NCBI RefSeq assembly: GCF_902459735.1
Contig: NZ_CABPRV010000006.1
Span: 236,332 to 300,331 of the forward strand
DNA length: 64,000 bases
Reading direction: 5' to 3'
Source of the DNA: Pandoraea capi
Lineage (GTDB): Bacteria; Pseudomonadota; Gammaproteobacteria; Burkholderiales; Burkholderiaceae
Shown here: positions 32,298-41,100 of the stretch, one piece after another
Layout of the letters: the number at the start of each line of letters is the position of its first letter
Position numbering within the stretch: the first letter of the stretch is position 1
The notes under the pieces: generated by a model
The model's database searches: none
What the model saw: only the letters and a program-made list of their open reading frames with translations
What the model was told of the DNA's origin: nothing
Position numbers and translations under genes: made by a program

Positions 32298-33197
32298 TTA
32301 TTCACCTTGATGGGTGCCCGCCTGGTCGATGACCCAGTCGCGGAACGCCACGCATTCGGGGTGCGGTTCGATGTCCGGCGCGCAGATCAGCCAGTAGGCG
32401 CCTTGCGATTGTGTGGTGATGCCGTGTGCGGGCACGAGTACGCCGTTGGCCAGGTATTCGTCGACCAGCGGACGGCGCCCGATCACGACGCCGAGGCCCA
32501 TCATGGCGGCCTCGAAGGCCATCTGAATGCTGTCGAAGGTCAGGCCGCCGCGCGTGTCGAAATCGTCGATCCCCGCGCTTTCGACCCAGACCTGCCAGTC
32601 CTCGCTGGCGCTGCCCACGTGGATGCGTGTGGCCGTGCGCAGGTCGATATTGCCGTCTTCGTCCGCATGCATTGCGTGGTAAGCGGGGCTGCACACCGGC
32701 ACGAAACGTTCGCCGAAGAGTCGATGCCACGTGTCGCTGGCCACGGGGGCGCGCGACAGGCGGATGGCGAAGTCGAAGCCGTCGGTGGGAAAGCCGACCT
32801 GGCGGCGCGACGTGTCGACCGTGATGTCGACGCCGGGCATGCGCCGCATGAACATGTCCAGACGCGGCAGCAGCCAGCGCGAGGCGAGCGTCGGTGCGCA
32901 CGTGATGGCAATGGCGCGCGAAGCGTCCGGCGTGGGCAGGCGACGGGTGCCGGTGAGCAGCAGCGAGAACGCTTCGGTGACGTACGCGAGGTAGTCCACG
33001 CCCTCGGGCGTGAGCGTGAGCCCTTGCGGTGAGCGCACGAAGAGTGCGACGCCCAGCGTTTGCTCCAGCCCGACGATGCCGTGGCTGACGGCGCTTGGCG
33101 TGAGATGGAGTTCGGCGGCGGCGCGTTTGAAACTCTGGTGGCGTCCTGCGGCCTCGAACAGGCGCAGGGCAGACAGCGGTGGCAGACGAGGCGGCAT
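32298..33197 (-). CDS. LysR family transcriptional regulator (GcvA-like)
   Basis: A 299-residue LTTR. The N-terminal helix-turn-helix reads LSALRLFEAAGRHQSFKRAA and ELHLTPSAVSHGIVGLE, close to the GcvA/AmpR branch; the periplasmic-binding-like effector domain follows (TVDTSRRQVGFPTDGFDFAI, GLGVVIGRRPLVDEYL). It is followed by the MFS gene and is divergent from the LysE gene, either of which could be its target. Confidence 0.9.
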   Translation of the reverse strand: MPPRLPPLSALRLFEAAGRHQSFKRAAAELHLTPSAVSHGIVGLEQTLGVALFVRSPQGLTLTPEGVDYLAYVTEAFSLLLTGTRRLPTPDASRAIAITCAPTLASRWLLPRLDMFMRRMPGVDITVDTSRRQVGFPTDGFDFAIRLSRAPVASDTWHRLFGERFVPVCSPAYHAMHADEDGNIDLRTATRIHVGSASEDWQVWVESAGIDDFDTRGGLTFDSIQMAFEAAMMGLGVVIGRRPLVDEYLANGVLVPAHGITTQSQGAYWLICAPDIEPHPECVAFRDWVIDQAGTHQGE

Positions 33198-33552
33198 CGG
33201 GTGAGTGTCGAGCGTTCGTTAGGCGTCCGTTCGGGCAGTGTCGATGGAGTCGGGGGATGGCGTCGAAGCGTGACGTCGACGGCGTGCGTCGATTCTCGCA
33301 TGACCATGACGCTTGTGGACAGCGCGACCCCTTTGAATGCAGGGGTGGGTGGATTCGTGTCGACGGGGCGGCGGCAACTGTCATGGACGGCGTCCGGTAC
33401 AGGCCCACAGGGATTCGGCGAACTGTACCGGGTGCGCGGCGATACGCGTGCCTATGCTGTGGCTCCGCGTGCTTTTCCGTGGGCCGCTTCGCGCGTTGCC
33501 TTATGCGCTTGCCGAAGGCCGTGCCTAGGGCACCCGTTTCAGACCGACGATC
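33198..33552. other. Divergent intergenic region between LysR and LysE genes
   Basis: There is no gene or clear palindrome in these 355 bases; presumably it holds both promoters. Confidence 0.5.
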
Positions 33553-34152
33553 ATGACGACCGAACAATTGCTGGCCTTCTGCGCCTTTGCTGTCATTACC
33601 CTGGTGACCCCGGGGCCGAACAACATGATGATTCTCACGTCAGGGCTCAACTACGGCTTTGTCCGTACGCTGCCCCATCTGGCGGGGATCGCCTTCGGCT
33701 TTGCCTTGATGGTGTTTCTGACGGGCGCGGGCCTGCACACGGTGTTCGCACGCTTTCCGGTCATCCATACGTTGTTGAAGTATGTCGGCGCGGCTTATCT
33801 GCTGTGGCTGGCATGGCATCTGGCCCGCTCGGGGCCGATGGACGGTGAGCGCCGGGGACGTGAGCGTCCGATGGGATTCGTGGGCGCGGCTGCGTTTCAG
33901 TGGGTCAATCCGAAGGCGTGGGTGATGGCGGTGGGGGCGATCAGCACCTATCTGCCCAACGCGTCACACTTGCCGGACGTCGCGCTGCTCGCGGTGATCT
34001 ACGGCATGCTCGGTGCTCCTTGTATCGGCCTGTGGGCCGGCTTTGGCGTTGCGATGCGACGCGTGCTGACCGATGCGCGCTCGGTACGCATCTTCAACGG
34101 CGTGGCGGCGGCGCTACTCGTGGCGTCGCTCTATCCGATTCTGGTGGAGTGA
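33553..34152 (+). CDS. LysE family translocator (RhtB-like amino acid exporter)
   Basis: A 199-residue membrane protein with about six helices. The N-terminal VITLVTPGPNNMMILTSGLN is the LysE/RhtB signature, followed by GIAFGFALMVFLTGAGL and the AFQWVNPKAWVMAVGAI motif in the second half. Members export amino acids or derivatives such as homoserine, threonine or cysteine. It is divergent from the LysR gene, a common arrangement for exporter and regulator. Confidence 0.88.
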   Translation: MTTEQLLAFCAFAVITLVTPGPNNMMILTSGLNYGFVRTLPHLAGIAFGFALMVFLTGAGLHTVFARFPVIHTLLKYVGAAYLLWLAWHLARSGPMDGERRGRERPMGFVGAAAFQWVNPKAWVMAVGAISTYLPNASHLPDVALLAVIYGMLGAPCIGLWAGFGVAMRRVLTDARSVRIFNGVAAALLVASLYPILVE

Positions 34153-34236
34153 CACGTCGGGCGGGCGGACTGGGCGCATTCCCATCGTTATACTGACGGT
34201 TCTTGCGAATCCTTCCCCCTAACGTGAGGTATCGCC

Positions 34237-35325
34237 ATGCCTGCCAAGCTCGCCGGGGCATTGCCCCGTCTGGTCGCCGCTGTCGCTTCTGCCGCGCTCG
34301 TTCTCTCCCCGATTTCCACGCTTGCCTGCACCCGGGTCGTCTATCTGGGGGCGAACGATGACGTCATCACTGCCCGGTCGATGGACTGGAAGCTCGACGT
34401 CGCGACCAATCTCTACGTATTGCCGCGCGGCATTGCGCGCACCGGTGAAGCCGGTCCGAACTCCATTCGCTGGACGGCAAAGTACGGCAGCGTGGTGGCC
34501 ACGGGCTACGACGTATCGACGACTGACGGCGTCAATGAGAAGGGGCTGTCGGCACAGTTGCTGTGGCTCGTTGAGTCGCAATATCCGAAGTTCGACAAGG
34601 ATTCGAAGCCCGGGCTGACGATCGCGGCATGGGCGCAGTACGTGCTCGATAACTTTGCGACGGTGGACGAAGCCGTGACGGCGCTGGCGAAGGAACCGTT
34701 CACGGTCGTGACGGACAACGTGCCGGGTGAGGATCGGCTCACCACGCTGCATCTGTCCATGTCGGACAAAACGGGTGACAGCGCGATCATCGAGTACATC
34801 AACGGCCGGCAAGTGATTCATCACGGCAAGCAGTATCAGGTGATGACGAATTCACCGATCTTCGACGAGCAGCTCGCGCTCAATACGTACTGGAAGCAGA
34901 TCGGCGGCACGACGTTCCTGCCGGGGACGAACCGCGCTTCCGATCGCTTTGCGCGTGCGTCGTTCTACATCAACGCGATTCCCAGGAGCGAGGATCCGGT
35001 ACAGGCTTTGGCGAGCGTATTCAGCGTGATTCGCAATGCCTCGGTGCCTTACGGCATCACCACCCCGGATGAGCCCAATATCTCGTCGACCCGTTGGCGC
35101 ACGGTGGTCGACCACAAGCGCATGCTCTATTTCTTCGAGTCGGCCCTGACGCCCAATACGTTCTGGGTGGACCTCAAGAAGGTGGACTTCGCCGCTGGTG
35201 CGCCCGTCAGGCGGCTCGATCTCGGCAAGGATCAGCGCAACACGTTCAATGGCGAAGTGTCCGCCGATTTCAAGGTCGCGCCGCCGTTCCCATTCCTCGG
35301 CTTGACGGCGGGGAAGGCGACCTAA
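34237..35325 (+). CDS. Linear amide C-N hydrolase, choloylglycine hydrolase/penicillin V acylase family
   Basis: A 362-residue Ntn-hydrolase. An N-terminal signal peptide ends STLA, and the next residue is Cys in CTRVVYLGANDD, the nucleophile that becomes N-terminal after processing. ARSMDWKLD holds the conserved Arg and Asp of the active site, and DGVNEKGLSAQLLWL matches the family. It acts in the periplasm on penicillin V, bile-salt or acyl-homoserine lactone amides. Gram-negative members often favour acyl-homoserine lactones, so quorum quenching is possible but not shown. The start is followed closely by the hydrophobic core. Confidence 0.87.
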   Translation: MPAKLAGALPRLVAAVASAALVLSPISTLACTRVVYLGANDDVITARSMDWKLDVATNLYVLPRGIARTGEAGPNSIRWTAKYGSVVATGYDVSTTDGVNEKGLSAQLLWLVESQYPKFDKDSKPGLTIAAWAQYVLDNFATVDEAVTALAKEPFTVVTDNVPGEDRLTTLHLSMSDKTGDSAIIEYINGRQVIHHGKQYQVMTNSPIFDEQLALNTYWKQIGGTTFLPGTNRASDRFARASFYINAIPRSEDPVQALASVFSVIRNASVPYGITTPDEPNISSTRWRTVVDHKRMLYFFESALTPNTFWVDLKKVDFAAGAPVRRLDLGKDQRNTFNGEVSADFKVAPPFPFLGLTAGKAT

Positions 35326-36041
35326 ACGGTGTTTGCTTCGGTCGCTGCGTTCGTCGCGTTCGTCGCGTTCGCGCTGCCGAGCCGATGGATGTCGGCCGGC
35401 GCGAGAATCGCGCGCGGGGCGCCGTGTCGGACCACGCCCAGCATCGCATCGCCGATGATGCGGGTCGTGAGCACGCTCGACGGCGATATCCAGCGCGCCA
35501 GCAACAACAGCGGTTTGAGTACGACGTACAGCCGTCGATAAAGGGCCGTGCGTGATTCCACGCCATCTTCCGTCAGGATCGCGCCGGGACGGAAGATGGC
35601 CACCTGCTTGAACGGCAACCGCTGCAACGCATTCTCGGTCTCGCCGCGCACGCGTGCCCACATGCTGCGGCCCTGTTCGCTGCTGTCGGCGCCGGCGCCC
35701 GATACGTACACCATCGTCATGTTGGGGCTTGTCTGAAGCAGCGCCTTCGCGACGGCGAGTGTGAGGTCGTACGTCACCGCACGATAGGCCGGTTCGGTCA
35801 TGCCGAAGGAGGAGACCCCGGCACAGAAGAAGCAGGCGTCGACGTCACGGAACGCCGGATCGTCTGCCTTGAATGCTGCGAGATCCGGCAAGGTGAAGAC
35901 CTGGATACGCGGATCACGGTAACCCGCGGGCAGCGGACGTCGCCCGACCACCAGAACTTCGGTGACATCGTGGGCGGCCAGGCAGGCGCGTAACACGCCT
36001 TGACCGACCATGCCGGTCGCGCCGATCAGAACGATGCGCAT
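35322..36041 (-). CDS. NAD(P)H-binding Rossmann-fold protein (NmrA/atypical SDR type)
   Basis: A 239-residue protein opening MRIVLIGATGMVGQGVLRA, a typical atypical-SDR nucleotide loop, with VVGRRPLPAG behind it and CFFCAGVSSFGM and YVSGAGADSSEQG in the middle. The classical YxxxK pair is not evident, suggesting a nucleotide-binding or redox-sensor role rather than a usual dehydrogenase. The C-terminus is low-complexity (Asn/Ala/Thr) and is encoded by a 9-bp tandem repeat. The gene is convergent with the acylase gene and overlaps its end by four bases. Confidence 0.78.
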   Translation of the reverse strand: MRIVLIGATGMVGQGVLRACLAAHDVTEVLVVGRRPLPAGYRDPRIQVFTLPDLAAFKADDPAFRDVDACFFCAGVSSFGMTEPAYRAVTYDLTLAVAKALLQTSPNMTMVYVSGAGADSSEQGRSMWARVRGETENALQRLPFKQVAIFRPGAILTEDGVESRTALYRRLYVVLKPLLLLARWISPSSVLTTRIIGDAMLGVVRHGAPRAILAPADIHRLGSANATNATNAATEANTV

Positions 36042-36092
36042 GATTTCACTCCCTTGCTCATATCGAGATGCGTGGTGGTGGACGAGCCGGTC

Positions 36093-36938
36093 TTATTGTG
36101 GATGAAAACCGACGCGGCCTTCGAGGGTCACGGAGGCGGCGAGGTCCTTCTGGGCTTTCAGGGCATCGAGGCTACGCGCGTAGGTGCCTTCCAGGACCGC
36201 GTAGGCGTCTGCGCCAAGCACGGTGCGCAGCGGCGGTTCGGCCATCTGACTGACGCCGTAGATGACGTCCGCCATCTTGACTGGATCGCCGGAGGCGACT
36301 TCGTCCCCGTGTGTTTTGACGAGGGTGCGCAAGTTGGCGACAGCACCCGTGCGGTAGTCGTCGATTTCCGTCGTCCATTGGATGTTTGCGAGGAAGTTCG
36401 TGCGGATCGAGCCGGGCTCGATGAGGATCGTCTTGATGCCGAACTCGGCCGTCTCCTGACTTACGGCTTCGGCAAATCCTTCCAGACCGAATTTGGCCGC
36501 GTGGTAGAGCGCGCAGCAGGGGAAAGTGGTGCGTCCGCCGACGCTCGTGATGTGGATGAAGGTGCCGTGCCGGCGTGCGCGCATGGTGCCGAGAAAGGCG
36601 CGCGTGACGTGGATCGGGCCGAGCAGGTTGAGCGCGATTTGCTGCTCGATCTGGGCTTCGGTCATTTCTTCCATGGCGCCGATGACGGCACCGCCAGCGT
36701 TGTTCACGACGATATCGACGTCTGGATGCCGGGCAGCGACGGCTTGCACTCGGGCGACGTCGGTCACGTCGATCGATTCGACCTGAAGCTGCTCGGGCCA
36801 GGCTTGTTGCAGTGCTTGCAGGGCATCGACGCGACGCATGGCCGCGACCACACGATGGCCTTCGGCCAGTACTTTTTCCGCGAGCGCCAAACCCAGACCG
36901 CCTGACGCGCCAGTGATGAACCACGTTTGCTTCGACAT
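36093..36938 (-). CDS. Short-chain dehydrogenase/reductase
   Basis: A 281-residue classical SDR from ATG 36938, with AGAGGTGA just upstream. The nucleotide loop ITGASGGLGLALAEK, NNAGGAVIGAMEE, and the active-site YHAAKFGLEGF (YxxxK) with a preceding Ser in ITSVGG are present. The substrate is unknown. It lies downstream of the TetR gene on the same strand with a TGAGTACTCA palindrome before it, so the regulator probably represses it. Confidence 0.9.
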   Translation of the reverse strand: MSKQTWFITGASGGLGLALAEKVLAEGHRVVAAMRRVDALQALQQAWPEQLQVESIDVTDVARVQAVAARHPDVDIVVNNAGGAVIGAMEEMTEAQIEQQIALNLLGPIHVTRAFLGTMRARRHGTFIHITSVGGRTTFPCCALYHAAKFGLEGFAEAVSQETAEFGIKTILIEPGSIRTNFLANIQWTTEIDDYRTGAVANLRTLVKTHGDEVASGDPVKMADVIYGVSQMAEPPLRTVLGADAYAVLEGTYARSLDALKAQKDLAASVTLEGRVGFHPQ

Positions 36939-36962
36939 CACGTCACCTCTTAAGAAAATGAA

Positions 36963-36972
36963 TGAGTACTCA
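36963..36972. promoter_or_regulatory. TetR-type operator before the SDR gene
   Basis: TGAGTACTCA is a perfect ten-base palindrome in the TetR-SDR gap. Its half-site TGAGT also appears in the palindrome upstream of the TetR gene. Confidence 0.55.
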
Positions 36973-36994
36973 CGCAATTAAAGGACAAAAAAAC

Positions 36995-37564
36995 TTACGG
37001 CGTGATTGCGCGCCACGCCGCGGTGAAGCCGATCTGCCGGTAATGCGCGTCATCGGCGGAGGATTTCTCGATGGATTCGATGGTGGTGTCCGCGATGCGC
37101 TCGATGATTGCGTAAAGAAAGGCCATCGGCGCGTTCAGCAGGGTGCCGTCTCGTACGGCCGCTTCCATCATTTGCGGGATGTCCAGAAACAGGGTGGCGC
37201 CTTGTGCACGGGTTTCGTCCGTCAACCGGCCCGATGCCAGCAAGCGTGAGACGGCGAGGCGCCCGGCGGGGTTATCCAGCCCCCAACCGACGTAGCACTG
37301 AAAGACATGCTCGACGCGATGCCGGATATCGGCCTGACGCGGATAGCCCGGCATCATGGCCGCTGCCATCTCTTGTTTGAGGTGCAGATAGAGTTCCTGA
37401 AAGAGCACTTCCTTGTTCTCGAAGTAAGTGAACAGGGTGCCCTCGGCGACGCCCGCACGCCTGGCGATGACGGCGGTGGTAGCAAGCACACCGTGCTCGG
37501 CCACGGCCTTCATGGCTGCCTGCAAGAGCGCATCGCGTTTTTCCGGACTGAGAGGGCGAGCCAT
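36995..37564 (-). CDS. TetR family transcriptional regulator
   Basis: A 189-residue repressor. The helix-turn-helix covers about residues 8-55: LSPEKRDALLQAAMKAVAEH, TTAVIARRAGVAEGTLFTYF and ENKEVLFQELYL. The C-terminal ligand domain is unassigned. It sits just upstream of the SDR gene on the same strand, with TGAG/CTCA palindromes before both genes, fitting an autoregulated repressor of the dehydrogenase. Confidence 0.9.
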   Translation of the reverse strand: MARPLSPEKRDALLQAAMKAVAEHGVLATTAVIARRAGVAEGTLFTYFENKEVLFQELYLHLKQEMAAAMMPGYPRQADIRHRVEHVFQCYVGWGLDNPAGRLAVSRLLASGRLTDETRAQGATLFLDIPQMMEAAVRDGTLLNAPMAFLYAIIERIADTTIESIEKSSADDAHYRQIGFTAAWRAITP

Positions 37565-37581
37565 CGAAACTTTCAGGAATT

Positions 37582-37605
37582 ATAAATGAGTGATTGCTCA
37601 ATTAT
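37582..37605. promoter_or_regulatory. TetR-type operator before the TetR gene
   Basis: TGAGTGATTGCTCA (37587-37600), within an AT-rich surround, is a palindrome with arms TGAG/CTCA, about 20 bases upstream of the regulator's start. Confidence 0.55.
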
Positions 37606-37678
37606 AGGGATGGCGTCGAGGGATGGCAAGTGGGGGGAGGCAGGAGGTGGCGTTGCCGTCGCGCGTGCTGGGCGTCGC

Positions 37679-37708
37679 AAAAAAGAAAAACGGACCCGAG
37701 AGGGTCCG
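37679..37708 (-). terminator. Rho-independent terminator of the tmRNA gene
   Basis: On the minus strand, CGGACCC and GGGTCCG (37691-37708) pair around a four-base loop, followed by TTTTTCTTTTTT. Confidence 0.85.
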
Positions 37709-37722
37709 TTAATTCAGCATAT

Positions 37723-38093
37723 TGGTGGAGCCGGCGGGGATCGAACCCGCGTCCGCAAGTACTCTACGACCAGTTCTACATACTTAGTTCTGTCATTTAA
37801 TTTAACTGTCTTGTCGCGGACGAACACGCTACGCAACAGCGATTCACTAAATTTTCGACCTTGGCGTCGTGACGCCACCAAGGCTTAACTGACGTATATG
37901 ACCTCTGGCGGTATTGCTACCGGTCTTGCGACGCTAGTCCGTCAGTGAACTAGGCAGAGGACGGCGGCCCTTAGGCTGCCAGTGCGAACGTTTCGTCGTT
38001 TGCAGTTACGTTTTTCCCATTGATTAACGAGGTGACGGGTCCTCGGTATGCCCTGAGTCGCTTCGCTACCCACGTCGAAACCATGTCGGCCCC
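37723..38093 (-). ncRNA. ssrA: Transfer-messenger RNA (tmRNA, SsrA), one-piece
   Basis: A 371-base gene. The 5' end (GGGGCCGACATGGTTTCGAC) and the 3' end, an acceptor/T-arm (GGTTCGATCCCCGCC) with an encoded CCA at 37723, form the tRNA-like half. The reading frame in the middle starts at a GCA resume codon and encodes ANDETFALAA then TAA, the degradation tag for stalled ribosome rescue. It follows the DUF748 gene by 30 bases, so its promoter must lie inside that gene's 3' part. A terminator follows at 37679-37708. Confidence 0.95.
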
Positions 38094-38123
38094 TGTGGAA
38101 TTGGGGATTATGACACAAATGCA

Positions 38124-41100
38124 TCACTTAAGTGCGAAGTCCACGCGTGTCGTTGCCCCCTTGTCCTTGATGCCGTCGGCGTTGAGCTTCGGCGCCACCA
38201 CGAACAGCCGGTCGGATGCGATCTTGCCGTCCAGCCATGACCGGACACGCTGAGCGCGCCGCTCCGCCAGCGCACGCAGATCGTCGTCGCCGACCTTGAC
38301 GTTCGTCTCCATTAATTTTTCCATTTCGTCGTCCGGCAGCGACTTCGCGAATCCGATCATGTTGCGCGGCTTCGCAAAATCCGCTGCCTTATAGGCCGCC
38401 GCGAGGTACTTGCTACGCTCTTCCGGGCTCACCTGCATGCTGTCCACGTCGACGCTTTCTCCCTTGCCGACCATCGCCTTGACCTTCTGGGCCTTGATCG
38501 CGCGCTCGACGGCCACGCTGCGCAGCCCATCGGTGTCCTTGGCCGGATCCACGCGACCGACGATGTCCAGCTTGAGCGCCTCACGATCGTTCAGCGCCTT
38601 GACCAGCGTTTCCAGACGTTTCTCATCCTCTGCGCTCAGACGCGCACTGCCCGGGGCGAATTCAACGTAGCCGAGTTCCTGATCGCCACCGCCGAAGGCG
38701 GAGGCCAGCAAGCTGAACGGCGCTGTGGCCGCCTTGACGATCAGGTTGACGAACGCGCGGAAGATCACGCCGCCAAGACTGAACTGTGGATCGTCCAGCG
38801 AGCCGGAAATCGGAATGTCCACATCGATTTCGCCGCGCGAATTCTTCAGCAGCGATACCGCCAGCCGCACCGGAAGATTGGTGGCCGTCGGACTCTCCAC
38901 GCGGTCGCCGAACGTCAATTGATCGATGAAGATGTGATTGTTGGCCGTGAGCTTCGCCTGATCGAGCAGGTAGTGCACGTCGACCGTGAGCTTGCCCTTT
39001 TCGATGGGGTAGCCCGCATACTTCGTCGAATACGGCGTGAGATTGGTGAGTTCGATGCCATCGGCTTTCGCGCCGAGATCCACGAACGCCATCGGCGCGA
39101 GCGGATTGATCTTGCCGTTGATGTTGATCGGCGCGTTGCGGTTGACCTTGCCTTGCAGCGCAACCTCGGCAGGGTCCGTCGTTGCCGTACCGAAGGCGCC
39201 GATGCGTCCCCCGATGTCCGTCAGATTGGCCGTGTAGTTCGGTTTGACGAAGTTGTCGGTGAAGTTGATGTTGCCGCCTTGCAGCGTGATACGCCCAATG
39301 TGGACGTCCGCAGGCAGCGCCTTACCGGTGCCGTAGCCCGGTCCGCGCTCGGCCGTCGTCTTACCCGGCGTCTGTTCCTTCTTCTCGACCTCGGTCGGTT
39401 GTCCGGCTTCTACGGCCGATGCGGCCGCATCGAGCGGTGGCTTGGCTGCGGACGCCGCATCCAGCGGAATGCCTTCGTTTGCCCGCGTGAGCGAGCGGGG
39501 CGCTTCCTTGTTGCCGACCACGTCGGCCAGATTCAGACGCCCGTTGGCGTTGATGATCAGACGCGCGTAAAAGCGCGACAGGGCAACGCTGCCCAACTGA
39601 ACGTTCGGTTTGCCGCTGCCCACCGCCAGATTGATCTGCTGCACCGACAGGGCATTCCACCGCACGAAGTCGTCCGTCGTCACCTTGTCGAGCAGACGGA
39701 CGTTACCGAGCGTGGCGTCACCGCGGTACGTGGCCTGTGGCGTGTCGCCCTTCATCGCGAACGTCGCGCGTCCATTACTGGACAGCAAGGCGCTTGCAAT
39801 GCTCGCGTTCAGTTCGTCGCTCATGTACGAATCGAAGGCGGCCAGATCGAGTTGTTGGGTCTTGACCTGGAGGTCGCCGGACAGCGGCTGCGGCGTGATA
39901 TTCCCGGTCGCGTTGAGCGACCCCTTCTTGTTGAGTGTGCCGTTGACTTCGAGCTGCAAAGGCTTGGTCATGTCCTGCGACGCACCTTGCACCTTGATGT
40001 TGAGCGGCGCGAACTTCGCGGTGATCGGCCGGCCTTTGACGGCACGGTCCTCGAACCCGATGCTTGCGTTCTCGACGGCAACCTTGCCGACCTTCCATTG
40101 CCATCCGCCGGCCGAGGCCTGCGTACCCGATGCACCCGATGCACCCGATGCCGAAGAGGCCCTGGCCGAGGTGCGGCGTCCGCGCTCCGTGCCGACACGT
40201 GCGTTGACACCACTGCCGTTGCTAACGGACGCCTTCGGCTGGCCATCCCCCGTTAGCGCGAGCAGGTTGATCTTGCCGTCCTTGTCGCGACGCGCCGCAA
40301 CGTCGAGCCCGCTGACGGTCACTTCGTCGACGATAGCCTGACGGGCGCCGAGATCGAAGTGCGAGAGCTTGGCTTCCGCTTTCGCCAGTTTGAGCGGTGC
40401 ATCGCCCTTTTGGCCCGTGAGCCATTCGATCTTTTCCAGCGTCGCCGTGGCCGGTTCGATTTGTACGTTCGGCTGCTTGTCCGGCGCGAAGGCCGCAGTG
40501 AACTTGGCATGAGCGCCTACCGTGCCGCTTTTCAGATCACCGGCCAGCGCGCCCTGTGCGAACGGCAGCAAGGGCGCGAGCGCAATCGATTGAGCGTCGA
40601 GTTCGCCGCTGGCGTTGTATGCCGGCAGGCTGAACTGGCCGTGCGCCTTGAGTGAGCCGCCACTCTGGATGCCGAGCGAGGCGTCGTAGGTCGCCGGATC
40701 TTTACCCAGCGTCGAGAACTGCTTCACCCCGATCTGGATGTTTTCGAGCGAAACGCTTGCGGGTTTCGCACCACGCTCGTCGGTGAAACGCAACTTGCTG
40801 TTGACCAGAGCGACTTCACCGACCAACAGGTCGAGTGGCAATGGCTGCGCGGCGGCGGCGGCCTTCGCCTGTGCCGCTTCAGCGGCCGATGCCGGCGTGG
40901 CCGGGCGGGCGGTTTGCTCCGCGGCAACCTTCGGAGCCGACTTGGCGGCCTCGCTGGCCTGAGGCGATGCGGCTGCCTGATCGACGGCCTTGCCAACGGC
41001 CTTGAGCACAGGACGTTGCGGAAGGAGCGCCTTCACGACATTGATCGTGCCGTCTTTCTCCATCGTGATGTGCTGGTCCAGACCGTCGATCCGAACACTG

